Source: Hetaerina americana (Eukaryota > Arthropoda > Insecta > Odonata > Calopterygidae). From it: DNA of 64,000 nucleotides. A program made the position numbers and the translations under genes. Below, piece after piece: positions 27,420 to 42,159 of this stretch. Below the pieces are notes generated by a model. It did no database searches and was not told the DNA's origin. It worked only from the letters and a program-made list of their open reading frames with translations. The DNA is taken from the NCBI GenBank assembly GCA_022747635.1, contig JAKTNV010000235.1, forward strand, positions 62,001-126,000, in the 5' to 3' direction. Within the stretch, counting starts at the first letter, position 1. Each line of letters opens with the position of its first letter.

Positions 27420-28192
27420 CCCGACCCGACCCGGTCCGGCCCCGCGACTCCAGCGCCACAGCCTACCGCATTGCATACCTCTTTTGTTTCCTCGCCAGCC
27501 GTGCCTCTTTTGTTCACAATACCGCCTTGCACGTCTCTTTTGTTTCGACGCCCGACGCATCACATGCCTCTTTCACTTTCATACGCTTTCAGTCCACCAA
27601 GCGGCAGGGCAATCAACCAACGCCCACCGCGCTTCATTTTTTTCAGCATTCTTCCGTCATCCGACGCCAACCGTGCTTGAGTTGCGTACCGCATCACGCA
27701 GGTGGCAGGTAAATCAACTAGTCACGCATTCTACCACCAGCACACGCGCATCGCGTGCTTCTCCTGTCGTCCGACGCAACCGTACTTCATTTGTTTACCG
27801 CATCGCACGCCTCTTTTCTTTCCACATTCATTTTGTTTTTAGTTACGATTTTTACCACCAGGTGGTGCGCTTCATTTGTTTACCGCATCGCACGACTCTT
27901 TTCTTTCGACATTCATTTGTTTTTAGTTGCGATTTTTACCACCAGGTGGCGTGCTTCATTTGTTCACCGCATCGCGCACCGCTTTTCTTTCGACATTCAT
28001 TTGTTTTTAGTTACGATTTTTACCACCAGGTGGCGTGCTTCATGCCGCATCGCGCGACTCTTTTGTTTCGACATTCATTTGTTTGCCGCATCGCGCGACT
28101 CTTTTGTTTCGATATTCATTTGTTTTTAGTTACGATTTTTGAACCAGGTGGCGCGGTTTTCGCTGTTTCAGGACCCACATTCTCTAACTACT
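27420..28192 (-). repeat. Right terminal inverted repeat
   Basis: Reverse complement of 8659-9438, ending CATTCTCTAACTACT at the target duplication. The tandem subunits (27785-28165, with CCACCAGGTGG near 27853, 27940 and 28023) mirror those of the left copy. A 244-codon open frame crossing it and running into the satellite results from the repeat's composition and is not a gene. Inner edge by comparison is near 27420. Confidence 0.93.
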
Positions 28193-28198
28193 TAAGTA
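28193..28198. repeat. Target site duplication TAAGTA, right copy
   Basis: Directly follows the right TIR and continues into TATTAACGAAAC, the next bases of a type B satellite monomer. Joining left and right flanks at this hexamer restores the normal monomer. Confidence 0.93.
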
Positions 28199-31100
28199 TA
28201 TTAACGAAACTTTTATAACAGCGACTGCCTTTAAAGGGAGAGAGGCGACCAAATATTTCATTCAATGAATTTTAAGCTTTAAAAAACCGCTGAGGTAAAA
28301 ACTAAACGCAACAATTAAATCACAACATTTCTCATCCCGGTACTGCGGATGAAAAATTTTGTTTGCAAGAAATACGTATCAATACGAAAATTTTCTCAAT
28401 AACTGCCGTTTGGGAGTGAAAAGTGTCACACAAATTTACAATTAAAACTAACAGGCTTTCAAAAAAACCCTCGGGGGAACAACAAAACGAGTCGCTTGAA
28501 TCACGAAATTTTTTATCCCGGGACTGCGGCTAGAAAACGTTATGCTTGCAAGAAGTACGTATAAATGATACCATTTTCTCAAATACGACCGTTTTGAATG
28601 CTAAAGAAAGAACAAATTTTCATTTGATGAATGAAAAGTTTTTAGAAAAGCACTTGGAAGAAAAACACGAAAATTGATTAGCGGAATTTTTCATCCCGGG
28701 ACTGCGGAGGAAAATTATTGTTTAAAAAATAAGTATATTAACGAAACTTGCATAACAGCGACTGCCTTTAATGGAAGAGAGGCGACCAAATATTCATTCA
28801 ATGAATTTTAAGCTTTAAAAAACCGCTGAGATAAAAACTAAACGACACAATTGAATCACAAAATTTCTCATCCCGGTACTGCGGATATAAAATTTTATGT
28901 TTTTCAAGAAATACGTTTAAATACGAAAATTTTCTTAATAACTGCCGTTTGGAAATGAAAAGAGTCAAACAAATTTACAATTAAAACTAACAGGCTTTCA
29001 AAAAAACCTTCTGGGGAACAACTAAAAGAGTCGCTTTAATCACGAAATTTCTAATCACGGGACTGCGGCTGGAAAACGTTATGCTTGCAAGAAATTCGTA
29101 AAAATGATACCATTTTCTCAAAAACGACCGTTTTGAAAAGTTATGAAAGGAACAAATTTTCAATTGATGAATGAAGAGCTTTTAAAAAAGCACTTGGTAA
29201 AAAAACTCACACGACAATTCATTCGCGTAATTTCTCATCCCGAATCTGCGGAGGAAAATTATTATGTATAAAAAATACGTATATTAACGAAACTTTTATA
29301 ACAGCGGCTGCTTTGAAAGGAAAAGAGGCGACCAAATATTCATTCAATGAATTTTAAGCTTTAAAAAACCGCTGATGTACTAAACGCCACAATTGAATCA
29401 CAAAATTTCTCATCCTGGTACTGCGGATGAAAAATTTTATGTTAGCAAGAAATACGTTTAAATACGAAAATTTTCTTAATCACTGCCGTTTGGAAATGAA
29501 AAGAGTCAAACAAATTTACAATTAAAACTAACAGGCTTTTAAAAAAAACCCTCGTGGGAACAACCATACGAGTCGCTTGAATTACAAAATTTCTCACCCC
29601 GGGACTGCGGCTGGAAAACTTTATGCTTGCAAGAAATACGTATAAATGATACCATTTTCAAAAAAACGACCGTTTTGAAAGGTAAAGAAAGGAACAAATT
29701 TTCATTTGATGAATAAAGAGCCTTTAAAAAAGCACTTGGAAGAAAAACTTACACGGAAATTGATTCGCGAAATTTCTCATCCCGGGACCGCGGAGGAAAA
29801 TTATTATGTATAATAAGTACGTATATTAACGAAACTTTTATAACAGCTAATGCTTTGAAAGGAATCGAGGCAACAAAATATTCATTCAATGAATTTTAAG
29901 CTTTAAAAAACCGCTGAGGTAAAAACTAAACGCAACAATTAAATCACAAAATTTCTTATCCCGGTACTGCGGATGAAAAATTTTGTTTGCAAGAAATACG
30001 TATGAATACGAAAATTTTCTCAATAACTGCCGTTTGGAAGTGAAAAGTGTCACACAAATTTACAATTAAAACTAACAGGCTTTCAAAAAAACCCTCGGGG
30101 GAACAACGAAACGAGTCGCTTGAATCACGAAATTTCTCATCCCGGGACTGCGGCTGGAAAACTTTATGCTTGCAAGAAATACGTATAAATGATACCATTT
30201 TCTCAAAAACGACCGTTTTGATTGGTAAAGAAAGAACAAATTTTCATTTGATGAATGAAAAACTTTTAAAAAAGCACTTGGAAGACAAATTTAGAGAACA
30301 ATTAATTCGCGAAATTTTTCATCTAGGGACTGCGGACGAAAATTATTATGTTTAAAAAATAAGTATATTAACGAAACTTTCATAACAGCAACTGCCTTTA
30401 AAGGAAGAGAGGCGACCAAATATTCATTCAATGATTTTAAAACTTTAAAATACCGCTGAGGTAAAAACTAAACGCCACATTTGAATCACAAAATTTCTCA
30501 TCCCGGTACTGCGGATGAAAAGTTTATGTTTGCAGGAAATACGTTTAAATACGAAAATTTTCTTAATAACTGCCGTTTGGAAATGGAAAGAGTCAAACAA
30601 ATTTACAATTAAAACTAACAGGCTTTCAAAAAAACCTTCGGGGGAACAACTAGAAGAGTCGCTTTAATCACGAAATTTCTAATCCCGGGACTGCGGCTGG
30701 AAAACGTTATGCTTGCAAGAAATACGTATAAATGATACCATTTTCAAAAAAGCGACCGTTTCGAAAGGTAAAGAAAGGAACAAATTTTCATTTGATGAAT
30801 GAAGAGTTTTTAAAAAAGCACTTGGAAGAAAAACATACACGACAATTGATTCGCGAAATTTCTCATCCCGGGACTGCTGAGGAAAATGATTATGTTTAAA
30901 AAATACGTATATTAACAAAACTTTTATACCAGCGACTGCTTTGAAATGAAGAGAGGCAACCAAATATTCAGTCAATGAATTTTAAGCTTTAAAAACCGCT
31001 GAGGTAAAAACTAAACGCCACACTTAAATCTCAAAATTTCTCATCCCGGTACTGCGGATGAAAAATTTTATGTTTGCAAGAAATACGGAAATTTTCTCAA

Positions 31101-34100
31101 TAACTGCATTTTGAAAATGAAAGGAGTCAAACAAATTTACAATTAAAACTAACAGGCTTTCAAAAAAACCCTCGGGTGAACAACTAAACGAGTCGCTTGA
31201 ATCACGAAATTTCTCACCCCGGGACTGCGGCTGGAAAACATTATGCTTGCAAGAAATATGTATAAATGATACCATTTTCTCAAAAACGACCGTTTTGAAA
31301 GGTAAAGAAACAAACAAATTTTCATTTGATGAACAAAGGGCCTTTAAAAAAGCACTTGGAAGAAAAACTTACACGAAAATTGATTCGCGAAATTACTCAT
31401 CCCGGGACTGCGGAGGAAAATTATTATGTTTAAAAAGTACGTATATTAACGAAACTTTTACAACAGCGACTGATTTGAAATGAAGAGTGGCAACCAAATA
31501 TTCAGTAAATGAATTTTAAGCTTTAAAAAACCGCTGAGGTAAAAACTAAACGCCACAATTAAATCTCAAAATTTCTCATCCCGGTACTGCGGATGAAAAA
31601 TTTTATATTTACAAGAAATACGTATGAATACGAAAATTTTCTCAATAACTGCCGTTTGGAAATAAAAGGAAAACACAAATTTACAATTAAAACTAAAAGG
31701 CTTTTAAAAAAACCCTCGGGGGAACAACTAAACGAGTCGCTTGAATCACCAAATTTCTTATCCCGGGACTGCGGATAGAAAACGTTATTCTTGCAATAAG
31801 TACGTATAAATGATACCATTTTCTCAAATTCGACCGTTTTGAATGCTAAAGAAAGAACAAATTTTCATTTGATGAACGTTTTGAAAGGTAAAGAAAGGAA
31901 CGAATTTTCATTTGATAAATGAAGAGCTTTTAAAAAAGCACTTAGAAGAAAAACTTACACGACAATTGATTCGCGAAATTTCTCATCCCGGGACTGCGGA
32001 GGAAAATTATAATGTTAAAAAAATTCGTATATTAACGAAACTTTTATAACAGCGACTGCTTTGAAAGGAAGAGAGGCGACCAAATATTCATTCATTGAAT
32101 TTTAAGCTTTAAAAAACCGCTGAGGTAAAAACTAAACGCCACAATGGAATCACACAATTTCTCATCCCGGTACTGCGGATGAAAAATTTTGTTTGCAAGA
32201 AATACGTATAAATACGAAAGTTTTCTCAATAACTGCCGTTCGGAAGTGAAAAGAGTCATACAAATTTACAATTAAAACTAACAGGCTTTCAAAAAAACCC
32301 TCGGGGGAACAACGAAACGAATCGCTTGAATCACGAAATTTCTCATCCCGGGACTGCGGCTGGAAAACGTTATGCTTGCAAGAAATACGTATAAATGATA
32401 CCATTTTCTCAAAAACGACCATTTTGAATGGTAAAGAAAGAACAAATTTTCATTTGATGAATGAAAAACTTTTAAAAAAGCACTTGGAAGAAAAATTTAG
32501 AGAACAATTGATTCGCAAAATTTTTCATCCCAGGACTGCGGAGGAAAATTATTATGTTTAAAAAATAAGTATATTAACGAAACTTTCATAACAGCGACTG
32601 CCTTTAAAGGAATAGAGGCGACCAAATATTCATTCAATGATTTTTAAGCTTTAAAAACCGCTGAGGTAAAAACTAAACGCCACAATTGAATCACAAAATT
32701 TCTCATCCCGGTACTGCGGATGAAAAATTTTATGTTTGCAGGAAATACTTTTAAATACGAAAATTTTCTTAATAACTGCCGTTTGGAAATGAAGAGTCAA
32801 CAAATTTACAATTAAAACTAACAGGCTTTCAAAAAAACCTTCTGGGGAACAACTAGAAGAGTCGCTTTAATCAAGAAATTTCTCATCCCGGGACTGCGGC
32901 TGGAAAACGTTATGCTTGCAAGAAATACGTTTAAATGATACCATTTTCTCAAAAACGACCGTTTTGAAAAGTTAAGAAAGGAACAAATTTTCATTTGATG
33001 AATGAAGAGCTTTTAAAAAAGCATTTGACGCTTAAAAAAGCACTTGGAAGAAAAACACGAAAATTGATTCGCGGAATTTTTCATCCCGGGACTGCGGAGG
33101 AAAATTATTGTTTAAAAAATAAGTATATTAACGAAACTTGCATAACAGCGACTGCCTTTAATGGAAGAGAGGCGACCAAATATTCATTCAATGAATTTTA
33201 AGCTTTAAAAAACCGCTGAGATAAAAACTAAACGACACAATTGAATCACAAAATTTCTCATCCCGGTACTGCGGATATAAAATTTTATGTTTTTCAAGAA
33301 ATACGTTTAAATACGAAAATTTTCTTAATAACTGCCGTTTGGAAATGAAAAGAGTCAAACAAATTTACAATTAAAACTAACAGGCTTTCAAAAAAACCTT
33401 CGGGGGAACAACTAAAAGAGTCGCTTTAATCACGAAATTTCTAATCCCGGGACTGCGGCTGGAAAACGTTATGCTTGCAAGAAATTCGTATAAATGATAC
33501 CATTTTCTCAAAAACTACCGTTTTGAAAGGTTAAGAAAGGAACAAATTTTCATTTGATGAATGAAGAGCTTTTAAAAAAGCATTTGGTAGAAAAACTTAC
33601 ACGACAATTCATTCGCGAAATTTCTCATCCCGAATCTGAGGAGGAAAATTATTATGTTTAAAAAGTACGTATATTAACGAAACTTTTATAACAGCGGCTG
33701 CTTTGAAAGGAAGAGAGGCGACCAAATATTCATTCGATTAATTTTAAGCTTTAAAAAACCGCTGAGGTACAAACTAAACGCCACAATTGAATCACTAAAT
33801 TTCTCATCCCGGTACTGCGGATGAAAAGTTTATGTTTGCAAGAAATACGTTTAAATACGAAAATTTTCTTAATAACTGCCGTTTGGAAATGAAAAGAGTC
33901 AAACAAATTTACAATTAAAACTATCAGGCTTTCAAAAAAACCCTCTGTGGAACAAATAAACGAGTGGCTTGAATCCCGAAATTTCTCATCCCGGAACTGC
34001 AGCTGGAAAACTTTATTCCTGCAAGAAATACGTATAAATGATACCTATTTCTCAAAAACGACGGTTTTGAAAGGTAAAGAAAGGAACAAATTTTCATTTG

Positions 34101-37100
34101 ATAAATGAAGAGCTTTTAAAAAAGCACTTAGAAGAAAAACTTACACGACAATTGATTCGCGAAATTTCTCATCCCGGGACTGCGGAGGAAAAATATAATG
34201 TTTAAAAAATTCGTATATTAACGAAACTTTTATAACAGCGACTGCTTTGAAAGGAAGAGAGGCGACCAAATATTCATTCAATGAATTTTAAGCTTTAAAA
34301 AACCGCTGATGTAAAAACTAAACGCCACAATTGAATCACAAAATTTCTCATCCCGGTACTGCGGATGAAAAATTTTATGTTTGCAAAAAATACGTTTGAA
34401 TACGAAAATTTTCTCAATAACTGCCGTTTGGAAATAAAAATAGTCAAACAAATTTACAATTAAAACTAACAGGCTTTCAAAAAAACCTTCGGGGGAACAA
34501 CTAAAAGAGTCGCTTTAATCACGAAATTTCTAATCCCGGGACCGCGGCTGGAAAACGTTATGCTTGCAAGAAATACGTATAAATGATACCATTTTCTCAA
34601 AAACGACCGTTTTGATAGGTGAAGAAAGGAACAAATTTTCTTTTGATGAATAAAAAGCCTTTAAAAAAGCACTTGGAAGAAAAACTTACACGACAATTCA
34701 TTCGCGAAATTTCTCATCCCGGGACTGCGGAGGAAAATTATTATGTTTAATAAGTACGTATATTAACGAAACTTTTATTACAGCTAATTCTTTGAAAGGA
34801 AGGGAGGCAACAAAATATTCATTCAATGAATTTTAATCTTTAAAAAACCGCTGAGGTAAAAACTAAACGCAACAATTAAATTACAAAATTTCTCATCCCG
34901 GTACTGCGGATGAAAAATTTTGTTTGCAAGAAATACGTATGAATACGAAAATTTTCTCAATAACTGCCGTTCGGAAGTGAAAAGAGTCACACAAATTTAC
35001 AATTAAAACTAACAGGCTTTCAAAAAAACCCTCGGGGGAACAACGAAACGAATCGCTTGAATCACGAAATTTCTCATCCCGGGACTGCGGCTTGAAAACG
35101 TTATGCTTGCAAGAAATAAGTATAAATGATACCATTTTCTCAAAAACGACCATTTTGAATGGTAAAGAAAGAACAAATTTTCATTTTATGAATGAAAAAC
35201 TTTTAAAAAAGCACTTGGAAGAAAAATTTAGAGAAGAAATATTCGCAAAATTTTTCATCCCGGGACTGCGGAGGAAAATTATTATGTTTAAAAAATAAGT
35301 ATATTAACGAAACTTTCATAACAGCGACTGCCTTTGAAGGAAGAGAGGCGACCAAATATTCATTCAATGAATTTTAAGCTTTAAAAAACCGCTGAAGTAA
35401 AAACTAAAAGCCACAATTGAATCACAAAATTTCTCATCCCGGTACTGCGAATGAAAAATTTTATGTTTGCAGGAGATACGTTTAAATACGAAAATTTTCT
35501 CAATAACTGCCGTTTGCAAATGAAAAGAGTCAAACAAATTTACAATTAAAACTAACAGGCTTTCAAAAAAACCTTCGGGGGAACAACTAGAAGAGTCGCT
35601 TTAATCACGAAATTTCTAATCCCGGGACTGCGGCTGGAAAACGTTATGCTTGCAAGAAATTCGTATAAATGATACCATTTTCTCAAAAACGACCGTTTTG
35701 AAAAGTTAAGAAAGGAACAAATTTTCATTTGATGAATGAAGAGCTTTTAAAAAAGCATTTGGTAGAAAAACTTACACGACAATTCATTCGCGAAATTTCT
35801 CATCCCGAATCTGCGGAGGAATATTATTATGTTTAAAAAATACGTATATTAACGAAACTTTTATAACAGCGGCTGCTTTGAAAGGAAGAGAGGCGACCAA
35901 ATATTCTTTCAATTAATTTTAAGCTTTAAAAAACCGCTGAGGTACAAACTAAACGCAACAATTGAATCGCAAAATTTCTCATCCCGGTGATGCGGATGAA
36001 AAATTTTATGTTTACAAGAAATACGTTTGAATACGGAAATTTTCTCAATAACTGCCTTTTGAATATGAAAGGAGTAAACAAATTTACAATGAAAACTAAT
36101 AGGCTTTCAAAAAAACCATCGTTGGAACAACCAAACGGGTCGCTTGAATCACGAAATTTCTCATCCCGGGACTGCGGCTTGAAAACGTTATGCTTGCAAG
36201 AAATACGTATAAATGATACCATTTTCTCAAAATGGCCGTTTTGGATGGTAAAGAAAGAACAAATTTTCATTGGATGAATGAAAAGCTTTTAGAAAAATAC
36301 TTGGAAGAAAAAATTACACGAAAAATGATTCACGAAATTTCTCATCCCGGGACTGCGGAGGAAAATTATTATGTTTAAAAAGTACGTATATTAACGAAAC
36401 TTTCATAACAGCGACTGCTTTAAAAGGAAGGGAGGCAACCAAATATTCATTTAATGAATTTAAGATTTAAAAAACCGCTGAGGTAAAAACTAAACGCCAC
36501 AACTCAATCACCAAATTTCTCATCCCGGTACTGCGGATGAAAAATTTTATGTTTGCAAGAAATACGTTTGAATACGAAAGTTTCCCCAATAACTGCCGTT
36601 TGGAATTGTAAAGAGTAAAACAAATTTACAACTGAAACTAACAGTCTTTATAAAAAACCCTCGGGGGAACAACTAAACGAGTCGCTTGAATCACGAAATT
36701 TCTCATCCCGGGACTGCGGCTGGAAAACTTTATGCTTGCAAAAAATACGTATCAATGATACCATTTTCTCAAAAGCGACCGTTTTGAATGGTAAAGAAAG
36801 AACAAATTTTCATTTGATGAATGAAAAGCTTTTAAAAAAGCACTTGGAAGAAAAATTTAGACAAGAATTGATTCGCGAAATTTTTCACGCCGGGACTGCG
36901 GAGGAAAATTATTATGTTTAAAAAATAAGTATATTAACGAAACTTTTATAACAGCGACTGCCTTTAAAGGAAGAGAGGCCACAAAATATTCATTCAATGA
37001 ATTTTAAGCTTTAAAAAACCGCTGAGGTAAAAACTAAACGCCACAATTGAATCACAAAATTTCTCATCCCAGTACTGCGGATGAAAAATTTTGTTTGCAA

Positions 37101-40100
37101 GAAAAACCTATGAATACGAAAATTTGCTCAATAACTGCCGTTGGGAAATGAATAGAGTCACACAAATTTACAATTAAAACTGACAGGCTTTCAAAAAAAC
37201 CCTCGGGGGAACAACTAAACAAGTCGCTTGAATCACGAAATTTCTTATCCCTGGACTGCGGCTGGAAAACTTTATGCTTGCAGGAAATACGTATAAATGA
37301 TACCATTTTCTCAAAAACGACCGTTTTGAATGGCAAAGAAAGAACAAATTTTCATTTGATGAATGAAGAGCTTTTAAAAAACCACTTGGTAGAAAAACTT
37401 ACACGAATATTCATTCACGAAATTTCTAATCCCGAATCTGGGGAGGAAAATTATTATGTTTAAAAAGTAAGTATATTAACAAAACTTTTATAACAGCGGC
37501 TGCTTTGAAAGGAAGAGAGGCGACCAAATATTCATTCAATGAATTTTAAGCTTTAAAAAACCGGTGAGGTAAAAACTAAACGCCACAATTGAATCACAAA
37601 ATTTCTCATCCCGGTACTGCGGATGAAAAATTTTATGTTTGCAAAAAATACGTTTGAATAAGAAAATTTTCTCAATAACTGCCGTTTGGAAATGAAAAGA
37701 GTCAAACAAATTTACAATTAACACTAACAGGCTTTCAAAAAAACCTTCGGGGGAACAACTAAAAGAGTCGCTTTAATCACGAAATTTCTAATCCCGGGAC
37801 TGCGGCTAGAAAACGTTATGCTTTCAAGAAATCCGTATAAATGATACCATTTTCTCAAAAACGACCGTTTTGAAAGGTAAAGGAAGGAACAAATTTTCTT
37901 TTGATGAATAAAAATCCTTTAAAAAAGCACTTGTAAGAAAAACTTACACGACAATTCATTCGCGAAATTTCTCATCCCGGGACTGCGGAGGAAAATTATT
38001 ATGTTTAATAAGTACGTATATTAACGAAACTTTTATTAAAGCTAATGCTTTGAAAGGAAGGGAGGCAACAAAATATTCATTCAATGAATTTTAATCTTTA
38101 AAAAACCGCTGAGGTAAAAACTAAACGCAACAATTAAATCACTAAATTTCTCATTCCGGTACTGCGGATGAAAAATTTTGTTTGCAAGAAATACGTATGA
38201 ATACGAAAATTTTCTCAATAACTGCCGTTCGGAAGTGAAAAGAGTCACACAAGTTTACAATTAAAACTAACAGGCTTTCAAAAAAACCCTCGGGGAACAA
38301 CGAAACGAATCGCTTGAATCACGAAATTTCTCATCCCGGGACTGCGCCTGGAAAACGTTATGCTTGCAAGAAATACGTATAAATGATACCTTTTTCTCAA
38401 AAACGACCATTTTGAATGGTAAAGAAAGAACAAATTTTCATTTGATGAATGAAATGCTTTTAAAAAAGCACTTGGAAGAAAAACACGAAAATTGATTCGC
38501 GGAATTTTTCATCCCGGGACTGCGGAGGAAAATTATTATGTTTAAAAAATAAGTATATTAACGAAACTTTTATAACAGCGGCTGCCTTTAAAGGAAGAGA
38601 GGCCACAAAATATTCATTCAATGAATTTTAAGCTTTAAAAAACCGCTGAGGTCACAAAATTTCACAAAATTTCAAAAAATCACAAAATTTCACAAAAAAA
38701 ATCACAAAATTTCTCATCCCAGTACTGCGGATGAAAAATTTTGTTTGCAAGAAAAACGTATGAATACGAAAATTTGCTCAATAACTGCCGTTGGGAAATG
38801 AAAAGAGTCACACAAATTTACAATTAAAACTAACAGGCTTTCAGAAAAACCCTCGGGGGAAAAACTAAACGAGTCGCTTGAATCACGAAATTTCTCATCC
38901 CGTGACTGCGGCTGGAAAACGTTATGCTTGCAAGAAATACGTATAAATGATACAATTTTCTCAAAACGACCGTTTTGAATGGTAAAGAAAGAACAAATTT
39001 TCATTTGATGAACGAAAAGCTTTTAAAAAAGCACTTGGAAGAAAAACACGAAAATTGATTCGCGAAATTTTTCATCCCGGGACTGCGGAGGAAAATTATT
39101 GTTTAAAAAATTAGTATATTAACGAAACTTTCATAACAGCGACTGCCTTTAAAGGAAGAGAGGCGACCAAATATTCATTCAATGATTTTTAAGCTTTAAA
39201 AAACCGCTGAGGTAAAAACTAAACGACACAATTGAATCACAAAATTTCTCATCCCGGTACTGCGGGTATAAAATTTTATGTTTTTCAAGAAATACGTTGA
39301 ATACGAAAATTTTCTTAAAAACTGCCGTTTGCAAATGAAAAGAGTAAAACAAATTTACAACTGAAACTAACAGTCTTTATAAAAAACCCTCGGGGGAACA
39401 ACTAAACGAGTCGCTTGAATCACGAAATTTCTCATCCCGGGACTGCGGCTGGAAAACTTTATGCTTGCAAAAAATACGTATCAATGATACCATTTTCTCA
39501 AAAGCGACCGTTTTGAATGGTAAAGAAAGAACAAATTTTCATTTGATGAATGAAAAGCTTTTAAAAAAGCACTTGGAAGAAAAATTTAGACAAGAATTGA
39601 TTCGCGAAATTTTTCACGCCGGGACTGCGGAGGAAAATTATTATGTTTAAAAAATAAGTATATTAACGAAACTTTTATAACAGCGACTGCCTTTAAAGGA
39701 AGAGAGGCCACAAAATATCCATTCAATGAATTTTAAGCTTTAAAAAACCGTTGAGGTAAAAACTAAACGCCACAATTGAATCACAAAATTTCTCATCCCA
39801 GTACTGCGGATGAAAAATTTTGTTTGCAAGAAAAACGTATGAATACGAAAATTTGCTCAATAACTGCCGTTGGGAAATGAAAAAAGTCACACAAATTTAC
39901 AATTAAAACTAACAGGCTTTCAAAAAAACCCTCGGGGAAACAACTAAACGAGTCGCTTGAATCACGAAATTTCTCATCCCGGGACTGCGGCTGGAAAACG
40001 TTATGCTTGCAAGAAATACGTATAAATGATACAATTTTCTCAAAAACGACCGTTTAGGAATGGTAAAGAAAGAACAAATTTTCATTTGATGAATGAAAAG

Positions 40101-42159
40101 CTTTTAAAAAAGCACTTGGAAGAAAAACACGAAAATTTATTCGCGGAATTTTTCATCCCGGGACTGCGGAGGAAAATTATTATGTTTAAAAAATAAGTAT
40201 ATTAACGAAACTTTCATAACAGCGACTGCCTTTAAAGGAAGAGAGGCGACCAAATATTCATTCAATGATTTTTAAGCTTTAAAAAACCGCTGAGGTACAA
40301 ATCAAACGCCACAATTGAATCACAAAATTTCTCATCCCGGTACTGCGGATGAAAAATTTGATGTTTGCAAAAAATACGTTTGAATACGAAAATTTTCTCA
40401 ATAACTGCCGTTTGGAAATGAAAAGAGTCAAACAAATTTACAATTAAAACTAACAGGCTTTCAAAAAAACCTTCGGGGGAACAACTAAAAGAGTCGCTTT
40501 AATCACGAAATTTCTAATCCCGGGACTGCGGCTAGAAAACGTTATGCTTGCAAGAAATACGTATAAATGATACCATTTTCTCAAAAACGACCGTTTTGAA
40601 AGGTAAAGGAAGGAACAAATTTTCTTTTGATGAATAAAAAGCCTTTAAAAAAGCACTTTGAAGAAAAACTTACACGACAATTCATTCGCGAAATTTCTCA
40701 TCCCGGGACTGCGGAGGAAAATTATTATGTTTAATAAGTACGTATATTAACGAAACTTTTATTAAAGCTAATGCTTTGAAAGGAAGGGAGGCAACAAAAT
40801 ATTCATTCAATGAATTTTAATCTTTAAAAAACCGCTAAGGTAAAAACTAAACGCAACAATTAAATCACAAAATTTCTCATCCCGGTACTGCGGATGAAAA
40901 ATTTTGTTTGCAAGAAATACGTATGAATACGAAAATTTTCTCAATAACTGCCGTTCGGAAGTGAAAAGAGTCACACAAATTTACAATTAAAACTAACAGG
41001 CTTTCAAAAAAACCCTCGGGGAACAACGAAACGAATCGCTTGAATCACGAAATTTCTCATCCCGGGACTGCGCCTGGAAAACGTTATGCTTGCAAGAAAT
41101 ACGTATAAATGATACCTTTTTCTCAAAAACGACCATTTTGAATGGTAAAGAAAGAACAAATTTTCATTTGATGAATGAAAAGCTTTTAAAAAAGGACTTG
41201 GAAGAAAAACACGAAAATTGATTCGCGGAATTTTTCATCCCGGGACTGCGGAGGAAAATTATTATGTTTAAAAAATAAGTATATTAACGAACTTTTATAA
41301 CAGCGACTGCCTTTAAAGGAAGAGAGGCCACAAAATATTCATTCAATGAATTTTAAGCTTTAAAAAACCGCTGAGGTAAAAACTAAACGCCACAATTGAA
41401 TCACAAAATTTCTCATCCCAGTACTGCGGATGAAAAATTTTGTTTGCAAGAAAAACGTATGAATACGAAAATTTGCTCAATAACTGCCGTTTGGAAATGA
41501 AAAGAGTCAAACAAATTTACAATATAAACTAACAGGCTTTCAAGAAAACCCTCGGGGGAACAACTAAACAAGTCGCTTGAATCACGAAATTTCTCATCCC
41601 GTGACTGCGGCTGGAAAACGTTATGCTTGCAAGAAATACGTATAAATGATACAATTTTCTCAAAAACGACCGTTTTGAATGGTAAAGAAAGAACAAATTT
41701 TCATTTGACGAATGAAAAGCTTTTAAAAAAGCACTTGGAAGAAAAACACGAAAATTGATTCGCGAAATTTTTCATCCCGGGACTGCGGAGGAAAATTATT
41801 ATGTTTAAAAAATAAGTATATTAACGAAACTTTCATAACAGCGACTGCCTTTAAAGGAAGAGAGGCGACCAAATATTCATTCAATGAATTTTAAGCTTTA
41901 AAAAACCGCTGAGGTAAAAACTAAACGACACAATTGAATCACAAAATTTCTCATCCCGGTACTGCGGATATAATATTTTATGTTTTTCAAGAAATACGTT
42001 TAAATACGAAAATTTTCTTAATAACTGCCGTTTGGAAATGAAAAGAGTCAAACAAATTTACATTTAAAACTAACAGGCTTTCAAAAAAACCTTCGGGGGA
42101 ACAACTAAAAGAGTCGCTTTAATCACGAAATTCCTTATCCCGGGACTGCGCCTGGAAAA

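Larger units (their letters stand above)
8659..28192. mobile_element. Polinton/Maverick (polintovirus/adintovirus-like) element, about 19.5 kb
   Basis: The element is bounded by inverted repeats of about 775-780 bp and a 6-bp target duplication. It encodes the diagnostic Polinton set: protein-primed PolB, retroviral-type integrase, adenain-type protease, A32/FtsK-like ATPase, double jelly-roll major capsid and penton-like minor capsid proteins. pVI-like and pX-like basic proteins are also present. Core genes share one strand; small Cys-rich genes sit at the ends. The polymerase and an exonuclease-like gene are broken, while the capsid, packaging, protease, integrase and metalloproteinase frames are open. 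It is an integrated, probably replication-defective copy of a virus-like element. Confidence 0.95.

Noticed and set aside
8659..28192. tRNA or rRNA genes within the element
   Set aside because: No cloverleaf-like boxes or rRNA motifs noticed by eye; none can be supported.
27484..28218. A 244-codon frame spanning the right TIR and into the satellite (and its left-end counterparts at 8593-9528)
   Set aside because: It reads through tandem subrepeats and across the element boundary, and similar frames are open in several phases; composition effect.
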